Part shown: in pieces, positions 1 to 12,400 of the stretch
How positions within the stretch are numbered: the stretch's first letter is position 1
How the letters are laid out: each line of letters begins with the position of its first letter
Source: Botryllus schlosseri
Taxonomy: Eukaryota > Chordata > Ascidiacea > Stolidobranchia > Styelidae
Direction of reading: 5' to 3'
Length of the DNA stretch: 26,878 nt
Assembly (NCBI GenBank): GCA_000444245.1
Contig: ATSW01012784.1
Coordinates: 1-26,878, forward strand
Notes under the pieces: model-generated
What the model saw: the letters and a program-made list of their open reading frames with translations, nothing else
What the model was told of the DNA's origin: nothing
The model's database searches: none
Translations under genes and position numbers: made by a program

Positions 1-69
1 ATGATTGAAGACACAACAAATAGGTGTAGGCCTATCAAGTCAGTTGATGGTCAACTAACTACTGGTGTT

Positions 70-140
70 TCTAGTAGTTCTAGTTCAAGTTCTAGTCGCG
101 GATTTTGAAAAGTGAATAGTTCTCGTTCTAGTTGCATATT
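70..140 (+). repeat. AGTTCTAG-rich dispersed repeat, copy 1
   Basis: AGTTCTAGTT-type units lead into TCGCGGATTTTGAAAA. The same arrangement recurs at 2126-2180, and a reverse copy appears around 4115-4200. Family unknown. Confidence 0.4.
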
Positions 141-438
141 TAAAACCAATTCAGTTACAGTACATCTAGCAAACGCGTGTCGTCGTGTGGCACGAATCCT
201 AATACCTGTGTTCTGTTGTGTGATGGTCTTGCAGCCATTTCTAGCTCGGGGTCATCACTATCAACGGTGGAGTAGCCAGGAATTAGGTTTTTAGGGGTAG
301 AGACTCCCTTTCATTTCAAACGCGAAACGTTGTCCTTTTGAAATGCCCATTGAACTCCAATATTTCTTAGCTCCAGCGAAATTGAATCGTTGCTTCGAAA
401 TGTAGTTTAGCTGTGTTTTAGTTTGTTAATCGCAGATT

Positions 439-2122
439 TTAAGGCCGTAAGGTACTGCTGGACTCACAAAATTTTCCAAATTCTTTTTATTGCAGAATCC
501 TAAAGTATGAAACTAGTTCTTTTCAAAAATGTATTGCTCTTGTATGATTTCGAATTAGAAGTATGTTAAAATACGATTTGAAATCACCCATTTTCGTATT
601 TATTCACCCCCCATACAAGTTCATCTATTTAAACTCACTCAAAATTGTCTATAATCCCTCTGCCGTGCTGATATTATACAATAAATAGAAGAGCCATATC
701 TGTAATCGATGAAGCGTGACTTTCAAAACATTCAGCAGGCCAGCAGCCGTTCGCTCACCTGGGAATAGCTGAAAGCTGTCAATATTATGAATGTTGTTTA
801 TCATATTGTATATTTTTCAAGATTGCATTGGTATATTTTGATAACTAATGGTTTAATTGACCAGTGGGACAAAGACATACACTACGAATGCATTTGACAA
901 TAGCAAAAGATAAACCCGTGGTAGAAAGGTATACCAATGCTTCCTGAACAGCTGAACTGAACAATCTAAGAAATCTTTCGAGAAAGATTGGAGCTTTCAC
1001 CGCAATCAACATCTGATAATGGTGGTTCGGATACGAGGGAATCATTTTCCTCGCAATTTCTACATTTCTGATGCAGTCGTTCCAAAGATTGTGAATTTTC
1101 TGACTGTGGCGCATCTGGCAAAGGATATTGGAACTGCATACAGGCTACAGCATAAGGGATATGCAACTCAAATTCGTATTGGAGTGTCATGATGCAATTG
1201 ATGCTAAAAATTGTATGTTTGAAAGGTCTCGGGGGGGGAAATATGGGATGTAGTATCTTCACCCATACCACCTGAAATAGGTATTTTGACAAAGTCACAG
1301 TATTCATGATATGTTGTTTCATCTTCATAACATCTAAGTGATGTCCAATTCAAGGTTTGCAAATTTTTCGAATATGGTATAGCAGTTTTGAGTAAAAAAT
1401 CATCAAATCACTCATACTTTATATGACTTATTTTGCATTTAGGCACATTCAATTGTCTTCAAATTTGGCTATGTACTGAATACAGCATGTCTGCACCATT
1501 TAGAAGCAACAGATTTCAAATACCTGCTCTACTTTTTCACCAAATATTTTTCAATTTTCAAAGTTGATTTTCTCCCATTTCTAGTTTTTGGTAATATGGT
1601 GTCACGGGGACAGGAAATTTTGATATCAGAATACCTTCAATCCTGATAGAACTTGGCTCAGTACAAGCAGTAGGACTATTCTACCTGCTAAGACTATTGC
1701 TTTTGCTATAGGAGTTATAGTGTACTTACTATGGTCCTTATTATCTGAATTTTATGAAAAAATATCAAAAATTTGGCACCGTACTAGTAACCAAACAAAT
1801 ATTTCATAAATTTTTTTTTTAATCGGAAGTTTCACGCATTTCAGCAGGTACTTAGAGGCCTCAGGACACTTTATAAAGCACGGTTTAGAATATCTTAGCA
1901 TCCATGGATAAGACAAGTGTTTCCCCGCGCTAACCGTCCGATTCACCAATCTCCCCCACCAATTTGGGCCCAAGGAATCATTGTGAAATGCTGAAATTTA
2001 TACAGCATATGAAGTTGAGTATGAATAGCTGACACACCAATTTTTGGGAATCTAGCATTTACTGTTAATAAAATATCCCAATTTGAAAGTTTTGTGAGTC
2101 TGGCAGTACCTTACGGCCTTAA
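439..2122. mobile_element. 1.7 kb terminal-inverted-repeat DNA transposon, TTAA-flanked
   Basis: Left end AAGGCCGTAAGGTACTGC then GACTCACAAA (441-470) is matched in reverse at the right end (2091-2120), with two mismatches in about 34 bp. Both ends are bordered by TTAA (439-442, 2119-2122), so the body is 443-2118. TTAA duplication is the mark of the piggyBac superfamily, but TTAA is palindromic and only suggestive here. No transposase is recognisable; minus-strand open frames at 845-1328 resemble nothing I know. Probably non-autonomous or decayed. It may lie in the next SNX13 intron or beyond the gene. Confidence 0.7.
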
Positions 2123-2125
2123 AAG

Positions 2126-2180
2126 TCGTTAGTTCTAGTTCTAGCTCTAGTTCAGATTGCGAATTTTGAAAATAAAACAG
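2126..2180 (+). repeat. AGTTCTAG-rich dispersed repeat, copy 2
   Basis: It abuts the right end of the TTAA-flanked element. AGTTCTAGTTCTAG units are followed by GCGAATTTTGAAAATAAA, closely like 70-120. Confidence 0.4.
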
Positions 2181-2265
2181 GCTATACATTCTCGGTGCAG
2201 TAACCCTGATATATGAACTATTTCACGTGCTTCTCGTGACAATTATAAACACATGCGCACTTATC

Positions 2266-2638
2266 CTTGAATAGCATATTCATATTAAAATTGGAAGAAT
2301 ATTTTCGGCCGACACTCGTTAGGGGTAATCGTCAGCAACTAGTAGAGAATGGGAAAGAACATTGTATATCAATAGTTGCTGACGATTGCACGAGCACTTG
2401 TGCCACACGAGGAGTTCGTGTACCATCTAAAAATATGATATTGAACGCTCTCTTATTCGAAATTTCATGCAGGTGATGTCATATTTTTTGACACGATTGT
2501 TGACATACAATGTTCTTTCCAATTCTCTACTAGTTGCTGACAATTACCCCTGACGATTGTCAGCCGAAATATTCGGGTTCATTTTAATATGAAAAGACCA
2601 TTCAATTGTATATTGTTCAATTATCCAAGAAGCTCTGC
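2266..2638. mobile_element. Family A palindromic element, copy 1
   Basis: Two diverged inverted arms. The left arm contains GTCAGCAACTAGTAGAGAAT and the right arm ATTCTCTACTAGTTGCTGAC. The right end continues to AGAAGCTCTGC, the family terminus. The centre holds an extra short inverted piece of the arm (ATAGTTGCTGACGATTGC). No coding capacity. Confidence 0.75.
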
Positions 2639-2695
2639 AAACTTATCACAAAACTACTTCATACTTTTCAATATTAGAGGCATACAATGGACTAA

Positions 2696-2800
2696 TATAT
2701 TCATATTGAATTAAGAACAGTTCTTTTGAATTCTCTACTAGTTGTTGACGATTATCCCTGACGAGGGCCGACCAAAAATATCAGGCTTCATTTTATTATG
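2696..2800. mobile_element. Family A fragment (single arm)
   Basis: One arm only: TTCTCTACTAGTTGTTGACG, then ATTATCCCTGACGAGGGCCG and a tail like the right end of the full copies. Confidence 0.65.
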
Positions 2801-2925
2801 ATTAGTAATTTCGTTTAGAAACTGTTTAGGGAAGAGCGGAAAAACGTCACCACTTGGGTTAGTGGTGCTAGCAGGTAAAACTTACCAGAGTAATGGAAGG
2901 AAACAACACCGATATCAGCGATGAA

Positions 2926-3392
2926 CAGGGTTGTAATGACTCGAGTCATGATATTTGTTGACTCGACTTGGCTCGAGTCATTTTTTCAAATGCGTAAAAT
3001 GACTCGACTCAACTTGTATTTGAGTCATTGCGCATGACTCGAACCAAGTCATGTGACTCGAGACTAGGACGGCCAAGACAGAAATTTCATTGAATAGTTA
3101 AGTTACCACATTATTGGTATTTCGTATATCATTCCTGATATTTGGAAATATGGCAGGAAACTGTGAAGACTGAGGAAAATGACGATATTATGAATGCGAG
3201 CAGAGTTTAAAAAAGTGGGTTGGACCGGTTTGAAGTCAAAAATGAATAGTTAACATAATGACTTGCACTCGGACTCGAGTAAAAACTCTATGGCTCGGAC
3301 TCGACCCTCTACTAGGCGACTTAGACTCAGACTTGACTCGATGGTGAATTGAAAATGACGACTCGGAACCTTGTCACTTGGTTAGAACTCTG
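2926..3392. mobile_element. Family B hAT-like non-autonomous element, copy 1
   Basis: Starts CAGGGTTGTAATGACTCGAG and ends with a decayed TTAGAACTCTG. It is flanked by an exact 8-bp target duplication GCGATGAA (2918-2925 and 3393-3400), the hAT hallmark. The interior is full of GACTCG/CGAGTC units near both ends. No transposase. It sits about 80 bp downstream of the last visible SNX13 exon. Confidence 0.88.
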
Positions 3393-3473
3393 GCGATGAA
3401 GTCAATGTTAGTTGCTAGCTAGAACCAGCCCCTTGCTACATAACGAAATCAAAATAATTTTCCACCTTCTTTT

Positions 3474-6400
3474 TCAGAGTCCTGTGTTTTTCTGATAGGC
3501 TTTCGCGTCAAGAAAAGTGTGTATGCTCTCCATCGCTTTGGGCGTGTGTTCGACCGACAACACACCCTTGAGATATTCGTTCAGATCGAGCCGGCGCCTT
3601 TCCAGAAACTCCAAGTTTAGGTCCTTGAAAATGGTCTTGCCCGGAAGTTTTAGATTGCCCAGGTCGCTTCTCTGCAAGAAGTATTCGCAACGAATTTTAA
3701 AATTAACACTGGGATCGGACAGGTTCTGAAAATCTGGAAGTTATGTTCCTTCCAGTTCTACTGAGTAGCAAACCTGACTAATTCGACCATCACTGATCAT
3801 GCCTAATAGCCGTTTCCCCTGAGACAGTTAGGTCGTAAATATTTAGAATGCTTGGTTCGGCGCGACTGAATGGAATTGAATACTGGAAGATTACAGTTTT
3901 GCCACATCATGTAAATTTACGGTTACCAAAAGATCAAGACACGATTGCCTGCCATGCAGACTTGGAGTTAGGGAGTTTCGGGTTAGAAATGGAAGACGGC
4001 TGTAAAAACATTACACAACAGAGCACCGGCATCACGATTCGCGCCAAACTGTGACGCGTGTTTTCCAGTTGTTCCATTCAGCTAAATTATTTTTAAAATG
4101 CGCAAATAGAACTACAAATAGCTTACTCTCCTTTAAAAATTTGCAACTGTAACTGGTACTAGAACTACAAAAAAAAGTCAATTAGTTGACTGTCAACTAA
4201 ATAGATGATTGTTACTTTAGACAAGTCTGCTGCCATGACGCATTCACAAATGCAACGCAAATGGGCTACATAAAGAAAGAATGCCGTTAACACGAGACAC
4301 TAGGGTGATGAAAAATTTGTTTTATAGTAATTCTTAGTGCATCGTCATAGGGCAAGGAAAGATCAAATGCCAAAGTGATTGGACCCTGAATCGAGTGGTA
4401 GGCTTTCGAATCGGGTAGAGTTGTGGAAATTTTAAACATGTACCATTTATGAAACCACAAGGAAAATAACGCCAGTTCAATCCATATAAAGATTATTAGG
4501 TATATTTTTCACTGCAGTTTGCTACAAACCTGTGGGTTGATCATGAATTCGCTGAAAAGCTATTTTCACTGGGGCACGTGGATTTGGTGCTACATGTTTC
4601 AGATGCTGTGGATGCAAGGGTTCAACGTTCGGAAAAATGAACGAAACTATCATTCTTGTTGATAATTTAACTCCTATCGAAGGATGCGTATCATTTCAGG
4701 ACTCAAAACAATAATCACTCATTACTCGACATTAAATTAATGCTTGATTCGATGCTATTCTGATATCCTCAACCTCATCACTCACATTTTCGCGCAAGCT
4801 CTGATGCAGATCGCTAAATTCGCTGAATCTCCGAAAAGTGTCCCATTTGTCGAGTTTGGTAGTGCCGTCGGAGCCTTGCCAATAGCGTATCACGTTGATC
4901 GCAAACAGAGCGTAGGACTTTCCGTGTTCTGTGCATATCCCTGTAAAATATATCCAAATGAAAAACAGACTAGCGCACGCCGAAATACTCGCAAGATAGG
5001 TCTGGGCCTTGAATATATCAATGAGCGGTTCGAAATTCAAACAAAGAAAGACAAGAAAGAAAGACTTGATGTTGAACGACAACTATTTAGTATCATAAAG
5101 TTTGACGTATCGATGAGTTCACAATTAACCGGCCAGAGTTCAAGTACGGACACAAACGGTACAATAGTGATAAGTAGAGATATTGTTGATAAGAGACATC
5201 TCAAAGTCCTGATGTGTTTTTTAAAGGATAAGTTTACAGCTCTCTACACTTCTGGACAACCATGATTCGGATCATCAGAAATTAGCATCAGATTAATTGT
5301 TGGTATAAATAATCTCAGGTGAAGTTCGTTCTGCTGACAGATTACGTTGGCCAAGATAGTAGTTCGACAACTCTTGACGATCGCTATTTACATCGCGAAA
5401 ACTTACCTGTTTGAGTTATGATTGCTTTAAACTTGGCGTTGACTTCGTCACCGTCATTCGAGACATCATCCTAAGCGAAGAAATTACAAAGTTTAATAAC
5501 AACAGTCAAGAGAAGCAACAGCCATTGTGAGGACAAAGCGAAACGTAGCCTAGATCTGTATAGTATATTGAACAATGTGATTCAGGACGAAAAGAAACAG
5601 CAAAATTTTTCTATTGGCGGAAGTGTGCAGCCTATTACTCAAAATTGACTGCGCTGCCAATTATATCCACTAAATCGGTTGATTTCTTGAGAAAAGGGAA
5701 ATGCTGAAACCTAAAACCGATCAAAGAGTGTTCCGTAAAATGACAGACGGCATAGTTTGTGATACGATTGTTGATATACAATGTTCTTTACAATTCTCTA
5801 CTAGTTGCTGACGAGTTTCAGCCGAAAATATCCGGGTTCATTTCAATAGGAATGACAGGCCTTTATCGCAAACAAATTTCGCCAAACAGCATCGATACGG
5901 CATTGTCCTCGCGTCACGACACAATAAGCGCCCAGCATATCTCGTGCACAATAAGTTCCTCTTACAAGAAGTACATTTGGTATACTTCCTAATTGTATAT
6001 AAAGGGTAACAAATAAAACGGTGCGTTGCAGTAGAAGTGTAATCAGATCTAAGATTCAAAAGCGGAGGCAATTTACTTTGGAAGCCTGTAAATTTCTTCT
6101 TTACTAACCTATTCTAAATGAGCGCTGGTCAACATCAACAGAATGTGTTCAAATCAACCAGCAAACTACTTCAAAAACAAAGATGATTAACCGAACCAGC
6201 TCATATCCTGCCAGAGTAACGTGTCACACCGCAATGCGACTTAATCACGCAGAAAGTAGTCTTCTGGTCCTCCGTGACATAGTAACGCGTAAATTACCCA
6301 CACACTACTTAACTTCAGCGCGCACTGCATGATTCATCGCATCAAGTTATGACGCGCAGACCGCTCGGCACTGCATTGTCAGGAAGAAGCTGGTAGACGG

Positions 6401-9400
6401 ATGTGCTGCCATTCGCAGTGTGATGAGGGCCAAGGCTGTATGCTTCCTTTTGGTGGTATTACTGTGGGTGAAGGCCGGAGAATTGGTTGCGTTGGATAAC
6501 GCCATTCGTTGGTGCGGAGATGGCGATGGGTATCAGCAATATAATACGTCCGAATCGGCGTGCTTCAATTGCTCAGGAAAATATCACATCACAGCAAGGT
6601 ATCAAGTTGAATTGACGGAATTTGATAGGTCAAATACATGTTTCCTATCGCCGTCAATAGGGTCTGATATTTCAGACCTTTGTAATATAGCTATCACAGC
6701 TCAATTCATCCAGAATACATGTGATCAGGATGTAATTCTTCGCAAATTGGAATGCCTGCTGCGAAAATGCGAATATCACCCAAACTATTAGATATCAACT
6801 GCCACGTTTAGTAATTTGATCAGTTCGAATAGGTAAATATTCAACTTTAACAAGAGGGATGCTTCAATAGCTTCAGAACAAGATAACGTTTCAGGAAACT
6901 GTCTTCAAGCAAAAGATATTTGAAGTTTTCTAATATCGACTAACCAAAAGGATCACATTTCCTGAATTATATCAAGATGGCATGCAAGATTTTTATGATT
7001 CCGAGGCTTTGGCATAATCAATGAAAACCTAGTGGACTAATTGCCACAGTGGGAACCATTGAACTGACATATGATATTGGAAGGCAGAGATGAAGGGATT
7101 TAGTTGCGCAAAGGTACAGTTCATGAACTTGAGTGCATCTCCAATAACGAACTGGGCAAATGTTCAATATCCACGGTACAAATTTCGAATGGGATCAGTT
7201 TTTTGTAATGCCCGACTCAGAAGAGACACGAAAACCAACACCCAGGGATCAGAAATTCGTCCAAATATTGCTCAGGTTCAATGTGATCACAAAAGTGACC
7301 CGCAGTCCCAATACAATCGGTTAATGCATATATCTATGCAAGGTATGTATAGGTATAGGCAATGTTGAAAAATTTGTGTACAACAGGCCTAAGAGTACTT
7401 GCCACTTGCAAATCACAGGGATGGTCAAAGTAATCATTGTTGGTACTCAAGTAGAAGTAGAAGTAATGATTTTCGAGACATGTCAAAACAACCCCGAGTG
7501 GAGATAGAAAATTATAGTCTACAAAGTACTCAAGTAAGTAGTTCCAAAACATAGATCAGTGTTGTAATGACTCGAGTCACGATTTTTTGGTTACTCGACT
7601 TGACTCGAGTCAATTTGTGTGTTACTCGACTTGTACTCGTGTCATTGCGCATGGCTCGAACCAAGTCATATGACTCCAAGACTAGGACGGCCAAGACAGA
7701 CATTTCAGTGTAACTTCGAAGAATAGTAAAGTCCCCACGATATTGGTATTTCGTCTATCAGTCCTGATACTTGGAAAATAGAGCCATAAACTGTTAAGAT
7801 GAGGAAAATTACGATATTATGGATGCAAGCCATTCTATATCACTGAAGCAGAGTTGAAAATGGTGGATTGAACTCAGGATTGAACAGGATTGAACTCAAA
7901 ACTGAACAGTGAACACAATGACTTGAACTCGACCCTCTACTCGTTGACTTGGACTCGGCCTTGTCTCGGTGGTGAATTGAAAATGACTCGACATGACTCG
8001 AGTCAAAACTATAAAAGTAAGATTGACTTGTGACTCGGAATCTTGTGACTTGGTTACAACCCTTATGTAGATGTGCTCGAGACGTCACATGCTGTTAACA
8101 GTTGATCGGAGGTGACAACTGAAATAACAGGAAATCTTTGAGACTAACGCAAAATGACTAATCACACTATAAATAGGTGCAACTTTTCAAGTCATTATTA
8201 CTCCTATGACGAGAGATGGTCATAACAGGCAATGTTGGTACTCAAGTAAAGGTAACATCGTAAATTTCTATTGAAGTAAAGTAGAAATAGCGAATTCCAA
8301 GTAAAAAATGGAGCAATGTAAGCCTAATTAAACGTAGCCCAATGGGGATGTAGTACATGTACTTTATTACTGACCACCTCTGCCAAACTGACATTGTACA
8401 TATCAAATTTACCATCAGGAGCAAAGTGCAAAGCTTAAAATGCTGCCCGAACGGAACTATACAAGGCAAGTGCTATGACGATGAAATAAGCTGCGGAGAT
8501 GGAGGATTTTATAGAAGTAAAGTCGGAATCGGAACACTACAATGCTGAATACTATCATCGCTAACACCGGTTCTATTAACAGTTTCTGAGAAATGCGACG
8601 GAATAAAGAACTGTATGAATTTCGCAGACGAAATAAACTGTACCAAAGAATGCACTTCTACATTCTCTTGCGAAAATAGCAGAATGAACTCAAATGTGGT
8701 GGGCAAATTTCGCGTATCTATAGAGAAGTGAAAAACTCAACGTCGGAAAGTATCATGAGATCTACGTTTCACGTTTGAAATCTTTTCAGTACCGTAGACA
8801 ATCGTGAAGTGCTAACAAAAACCGTGAACCATAGCTCATTACTCGGGCTGGGCATTGCTAATCCAGTGTATGAATCTGAATCGGGTATCAATTTCGATAC
8901 CGTAGTCCGAGTCGTGTAGTGAGGGCCTCTGTGTTACTATATGAATGAAAATTGTGAAGATAATTTTTTGACCACACATGAGTTAATCAGTCTATGCCCC
9001 GCCAAGTGAAGTACGGCACTATAATCGCAGCCATTTCAAAACGTATAACACAAACAGAGCCAGGAGTACATCTCAGTCCGTATCAATCGCCAAGATAACA
9101 GATTCAGTTTCCACATGACGGCACTTAATTTTCAGACTATCCAATGCGTCAACAGTAGTCAAGTGTGCGACAAGACAAAAGACTGTATCAGCGGACTGGA
9201 CGAATCCAATTGCACGTATTACGGATCGCGCTGCGATGGTTTCTTATGCACTATGGTCGAACAGTGCGTTGGCATTAGGAAAGTATGTGACGGGCAAAAG
9301 GATTGCCTTGACGGCACGGATGAGACGATGTGCCCAGGATTTCGGGTTCACGGCTTTGAATGCAGGAATAAGGAGGGAAGCATCAATGCATACGCGATAA

Positions 9401-12400
9401 ACGAAGTGAGATTATATAAATATCGCTGCGCGTGAAGAAGGGGGATGTCGAGTGCAATGATTCATAAATGTCAAGTATTAAGCGACGGTTTTTTCGAGAT
9501 TTTGGATACTTTCATCACACTATGGGAGTCTTGAAACTTCCGTTGGTCGCACGCAAAGGTGGTCCGTAAGCCAGTAACCTAGTAGGTACTTAGACTTTTT
9601 GAGAGTACTCCAGTAGGTTTTGCCTACTTGCCGGTAGTCACTCCAGGTCAGTGATTCCCGACCGCGGCTCTGATTGACCTTTAAATTGTGCATCAACTGC
9701 TGGAATGTATTAAAAGCTATCACATAACGACATAATAGTATGATGTAGTAATGATATACATCATCAGTTTACTGCAATGTATAGCACTCGCCAATCTGAG
9801 TCTATCAATGCTAAAATAACCAATATAGAATCTATAGAAGTCTACATGCATGCTTTTGAATCGGCTAGATGGTGAGATCCAGAGGTATGCTAGCAACCTT
9901 CTAATTTCTTTTGAGTAGCCTACTCTAGTGTTTTCATGCGGCACCAACGTCCAAAAAGCTTGGGAACCACTGCTCCTGGTGATGTTTTTATGCTACTTTA
10001 ACTTCTATTGGACAGTTTTCAGGGAACTTACTATGTAGACTTTAAATTTAGAAAGTACTTTTGGGATAAGTCTGCATCACTTTCAAGTGTCACAAATACT
10101 AGTCTATCCTCAAGATTACCGGACCACGGCTGACCTATCGATCTCGCTTTCCATGACATGCCGCCCCATTTCTTGTCGCTTTCTATTTCCATACTATCTT
10201 CTTTACTTTTCATTCAGTGTGCATGCCTCCTCTTTACATCGCCTAGGCCAAGGTGGGTGTCTGATTCCATAGACTACTCCAAGTCGCTTCGACACCTTCC
10301 TGTCTTTTCTTTGTATCGCATTTTTGTGGTGGATTGAACTGAGAGAATTGCTAATAAACCAATGGATGATGATGATGACATAGCGCATGTGTCATCAGTC
10401 ATTTTGTGTTAGTCGCTAAGATAATCCTGCCACATCAGATTACCTACTAAAAGTATTGAGACCCTCTACAAAACCTACTCGAAGCTACTTGCCCGAGTGC
10501 ATTTCACACCTTCATTATCTATTTCCACTTGAAGTAGTTTTGACAAGTCCTGGAAATTGCTACTTCTATTTGCAATTGAGTAGCAACATCGATCAATTTG
10601 ACCAGCTATGCTCATCCAACAGACGCTTCAAAATTCTCTAATTGCATTGCAGATATGCGACGGCACGAAACAGTGTGGGGACGGCCAAGACGAGAACAAC
10701 TGTTTCGATTGGTTGGAGTGGAGCGCGTGGTCGAAATGCCAATGTGACATCCAATCGAATCAAACGAAATTTGTGTCGCGAGCAAGATCGTGTGCGACAC
10801 TACGGGCCGAGATAAATGCAACGGGAAAATGCAAAGGAGAAGAAACCCAGGTGACACGCAGATTCATCAAATATTCACTAGGATTGTTTGTAACGTGATT
10901 TGGAAATTTGTAGTTGCGACTTCTGTCAATTAGATGGAATCTTAGTCACACATATTTTAGAGTGGCCACAATAGATTTTTCTATTCATTGCACGGCAAAC
11001 CGCGATATCAAGTGGGTGAATTTGAGCTAAATCTTATTAAAGAGACTGCTGATATGCCGACTACGGGCTGTGTTCCCGACTATTTCCAATTCTAGGTAAC
11101 AGTTTTTAGTTCTTGATACATGGCTATTTTAGAATTTTCAAGAAAAAGTAATTTGGGGATATGCTTGCAGCAGTGTCAAGGTAACTAAGTAGTCATTTAG
11201 TCATAGTCACAAAAATGCACCCTGCAGTTTCGAGAGCGGTTGTCTCAGATTAACTGCTAGAAGTTTGCGGTCCTTCGAACAAATCTGCTCTCAACTTACT
11301 TATCAAGTATATTTCAGGTATTCATTTTCTGCATCGGCTGAAATAGTTTTGACAGGTCTTTGAAATTGCTAATTCTGCGTGTATTTGAGTAGAAATTACT
11401 AACGGTACGTAAAATTACTTACATTCCCAAATAGTGTCTTTTAATGTTCATGACTTTGTAAAAATCAGCGGAAATGTTAGAAGATATTTTGACACAAAAG
11501 AAATTTTTACTTCTTTTTATCAATCTTTGGTTGGAGGAGAGAGTATATGTCTAATATGCGGGTCCTTTACCGCAAGATCATCATCATCATTGGTTTATTA
11601 GCAATTTTTATCAGTTCAATACACCACAAAATGCGATACAATGAAAAGATACCAAGGTGACGAAGCGACTTGGAGTAGTTTATGGAATCAGACATCCACC
11701 TTGGCTTACGCGATGTAAAGGAGGCATGCACTTTTTGAATTGTTTTCAGGCAACTTTTGTATTGCTGTGAGAGTATATGTTTTAATATGCGGATCCCTAA
11801 CGCAAGCTTGTATTGTCTACAGGCAAAAAATTGCAATTGCGTAGCACCGCAAATCAGCAGGACTCAAATCATATCATACTGCGTCATCGGGGCGATACTG
11901 GGCGTCTTGATGTTAGGCGGGCTGATCTTTTGTCGCATTTCGCGACGTCACAGAAAAGCCTGGATGTCGTACACCAAGGCCGTGTCGTTTTTTCGAAATC
12001 ACCGATCCGAAACGCTCATCGACCCTGTTCGAGTCGAGTTGAGCGAGGAAAACCATCTCGAAACATTTTCCGGTAAGAGAGTTGTCGTAGTTAACATTGA
12101 TGATACCCTCGGTAATAAAAGCGGTACCATAGACATGATACCTTTCTAAGTGCTCAAGTAGGTTTAGTCACTTGTGCTACATTCTCAAAGTACCCGTACA
12201 AGTTTGCTTAATTGCTTACTCGTTACGTTTTTAGACTACTTTCACTTCCACTCCCACAGTTTTTGGGCAAAACTGCTTACTTTTGACACTGCGGATTTTG
12301 AAAGTTGTTTAGCGATAGTAGTATCATCCTAAGGAGTGAAATCGCCATATAGTCAATGCACCGCAGGAGCTGGATATGTTTTGAACGCTGCGCATATTTG

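Larger units (their letters stand above)
9555..10618 (+). repeat. Family C repeat, forward copy, split by a hAT element and a LINE-like tail
   Basis: Pieces 9560-9648, 9973-10085 and 10385-10610 follow each other in the same order as 22060-22265 and 22795-23050. Typical strings are AGTACTCCAGTAGGTTTTGC and CTATTTCCACTTGAAGTAG. It fills the intron between nested-gene exons 4 and 5. Edges approximate. Confidence 0.5.

Noticed and set aside
845-1328. Overlapping minus-strand open frames as possible SNX13 nexin-C exons
   Set aside because: Neither frame resembles the nexin-C domain, and they lie inside an inverted-repeat transposon.
2926-3392. GACTCG-rich stretches read as a satellite or tandem array
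   Set aside because: The units are not regularly spaced, and exact 8-bp duplications at the ends mark a transposon.
1-3470. Search for C-terminal SNX13 exons
   Set aside because: No segment on the minus strand matched the post-PX region; those exons are probably beyond the left edge.
4744-5265. 173-codon plus-strand open frame
   Set aside because: Antisense to the SNX13 PX exon (4786-4940); no domain and no splice support.
6420-6422. GTG start one codon upstream for the nested gene
   Set aside because: The ATG at 6423 is the normal eukaryotic choice and gives a complete signal peptide.
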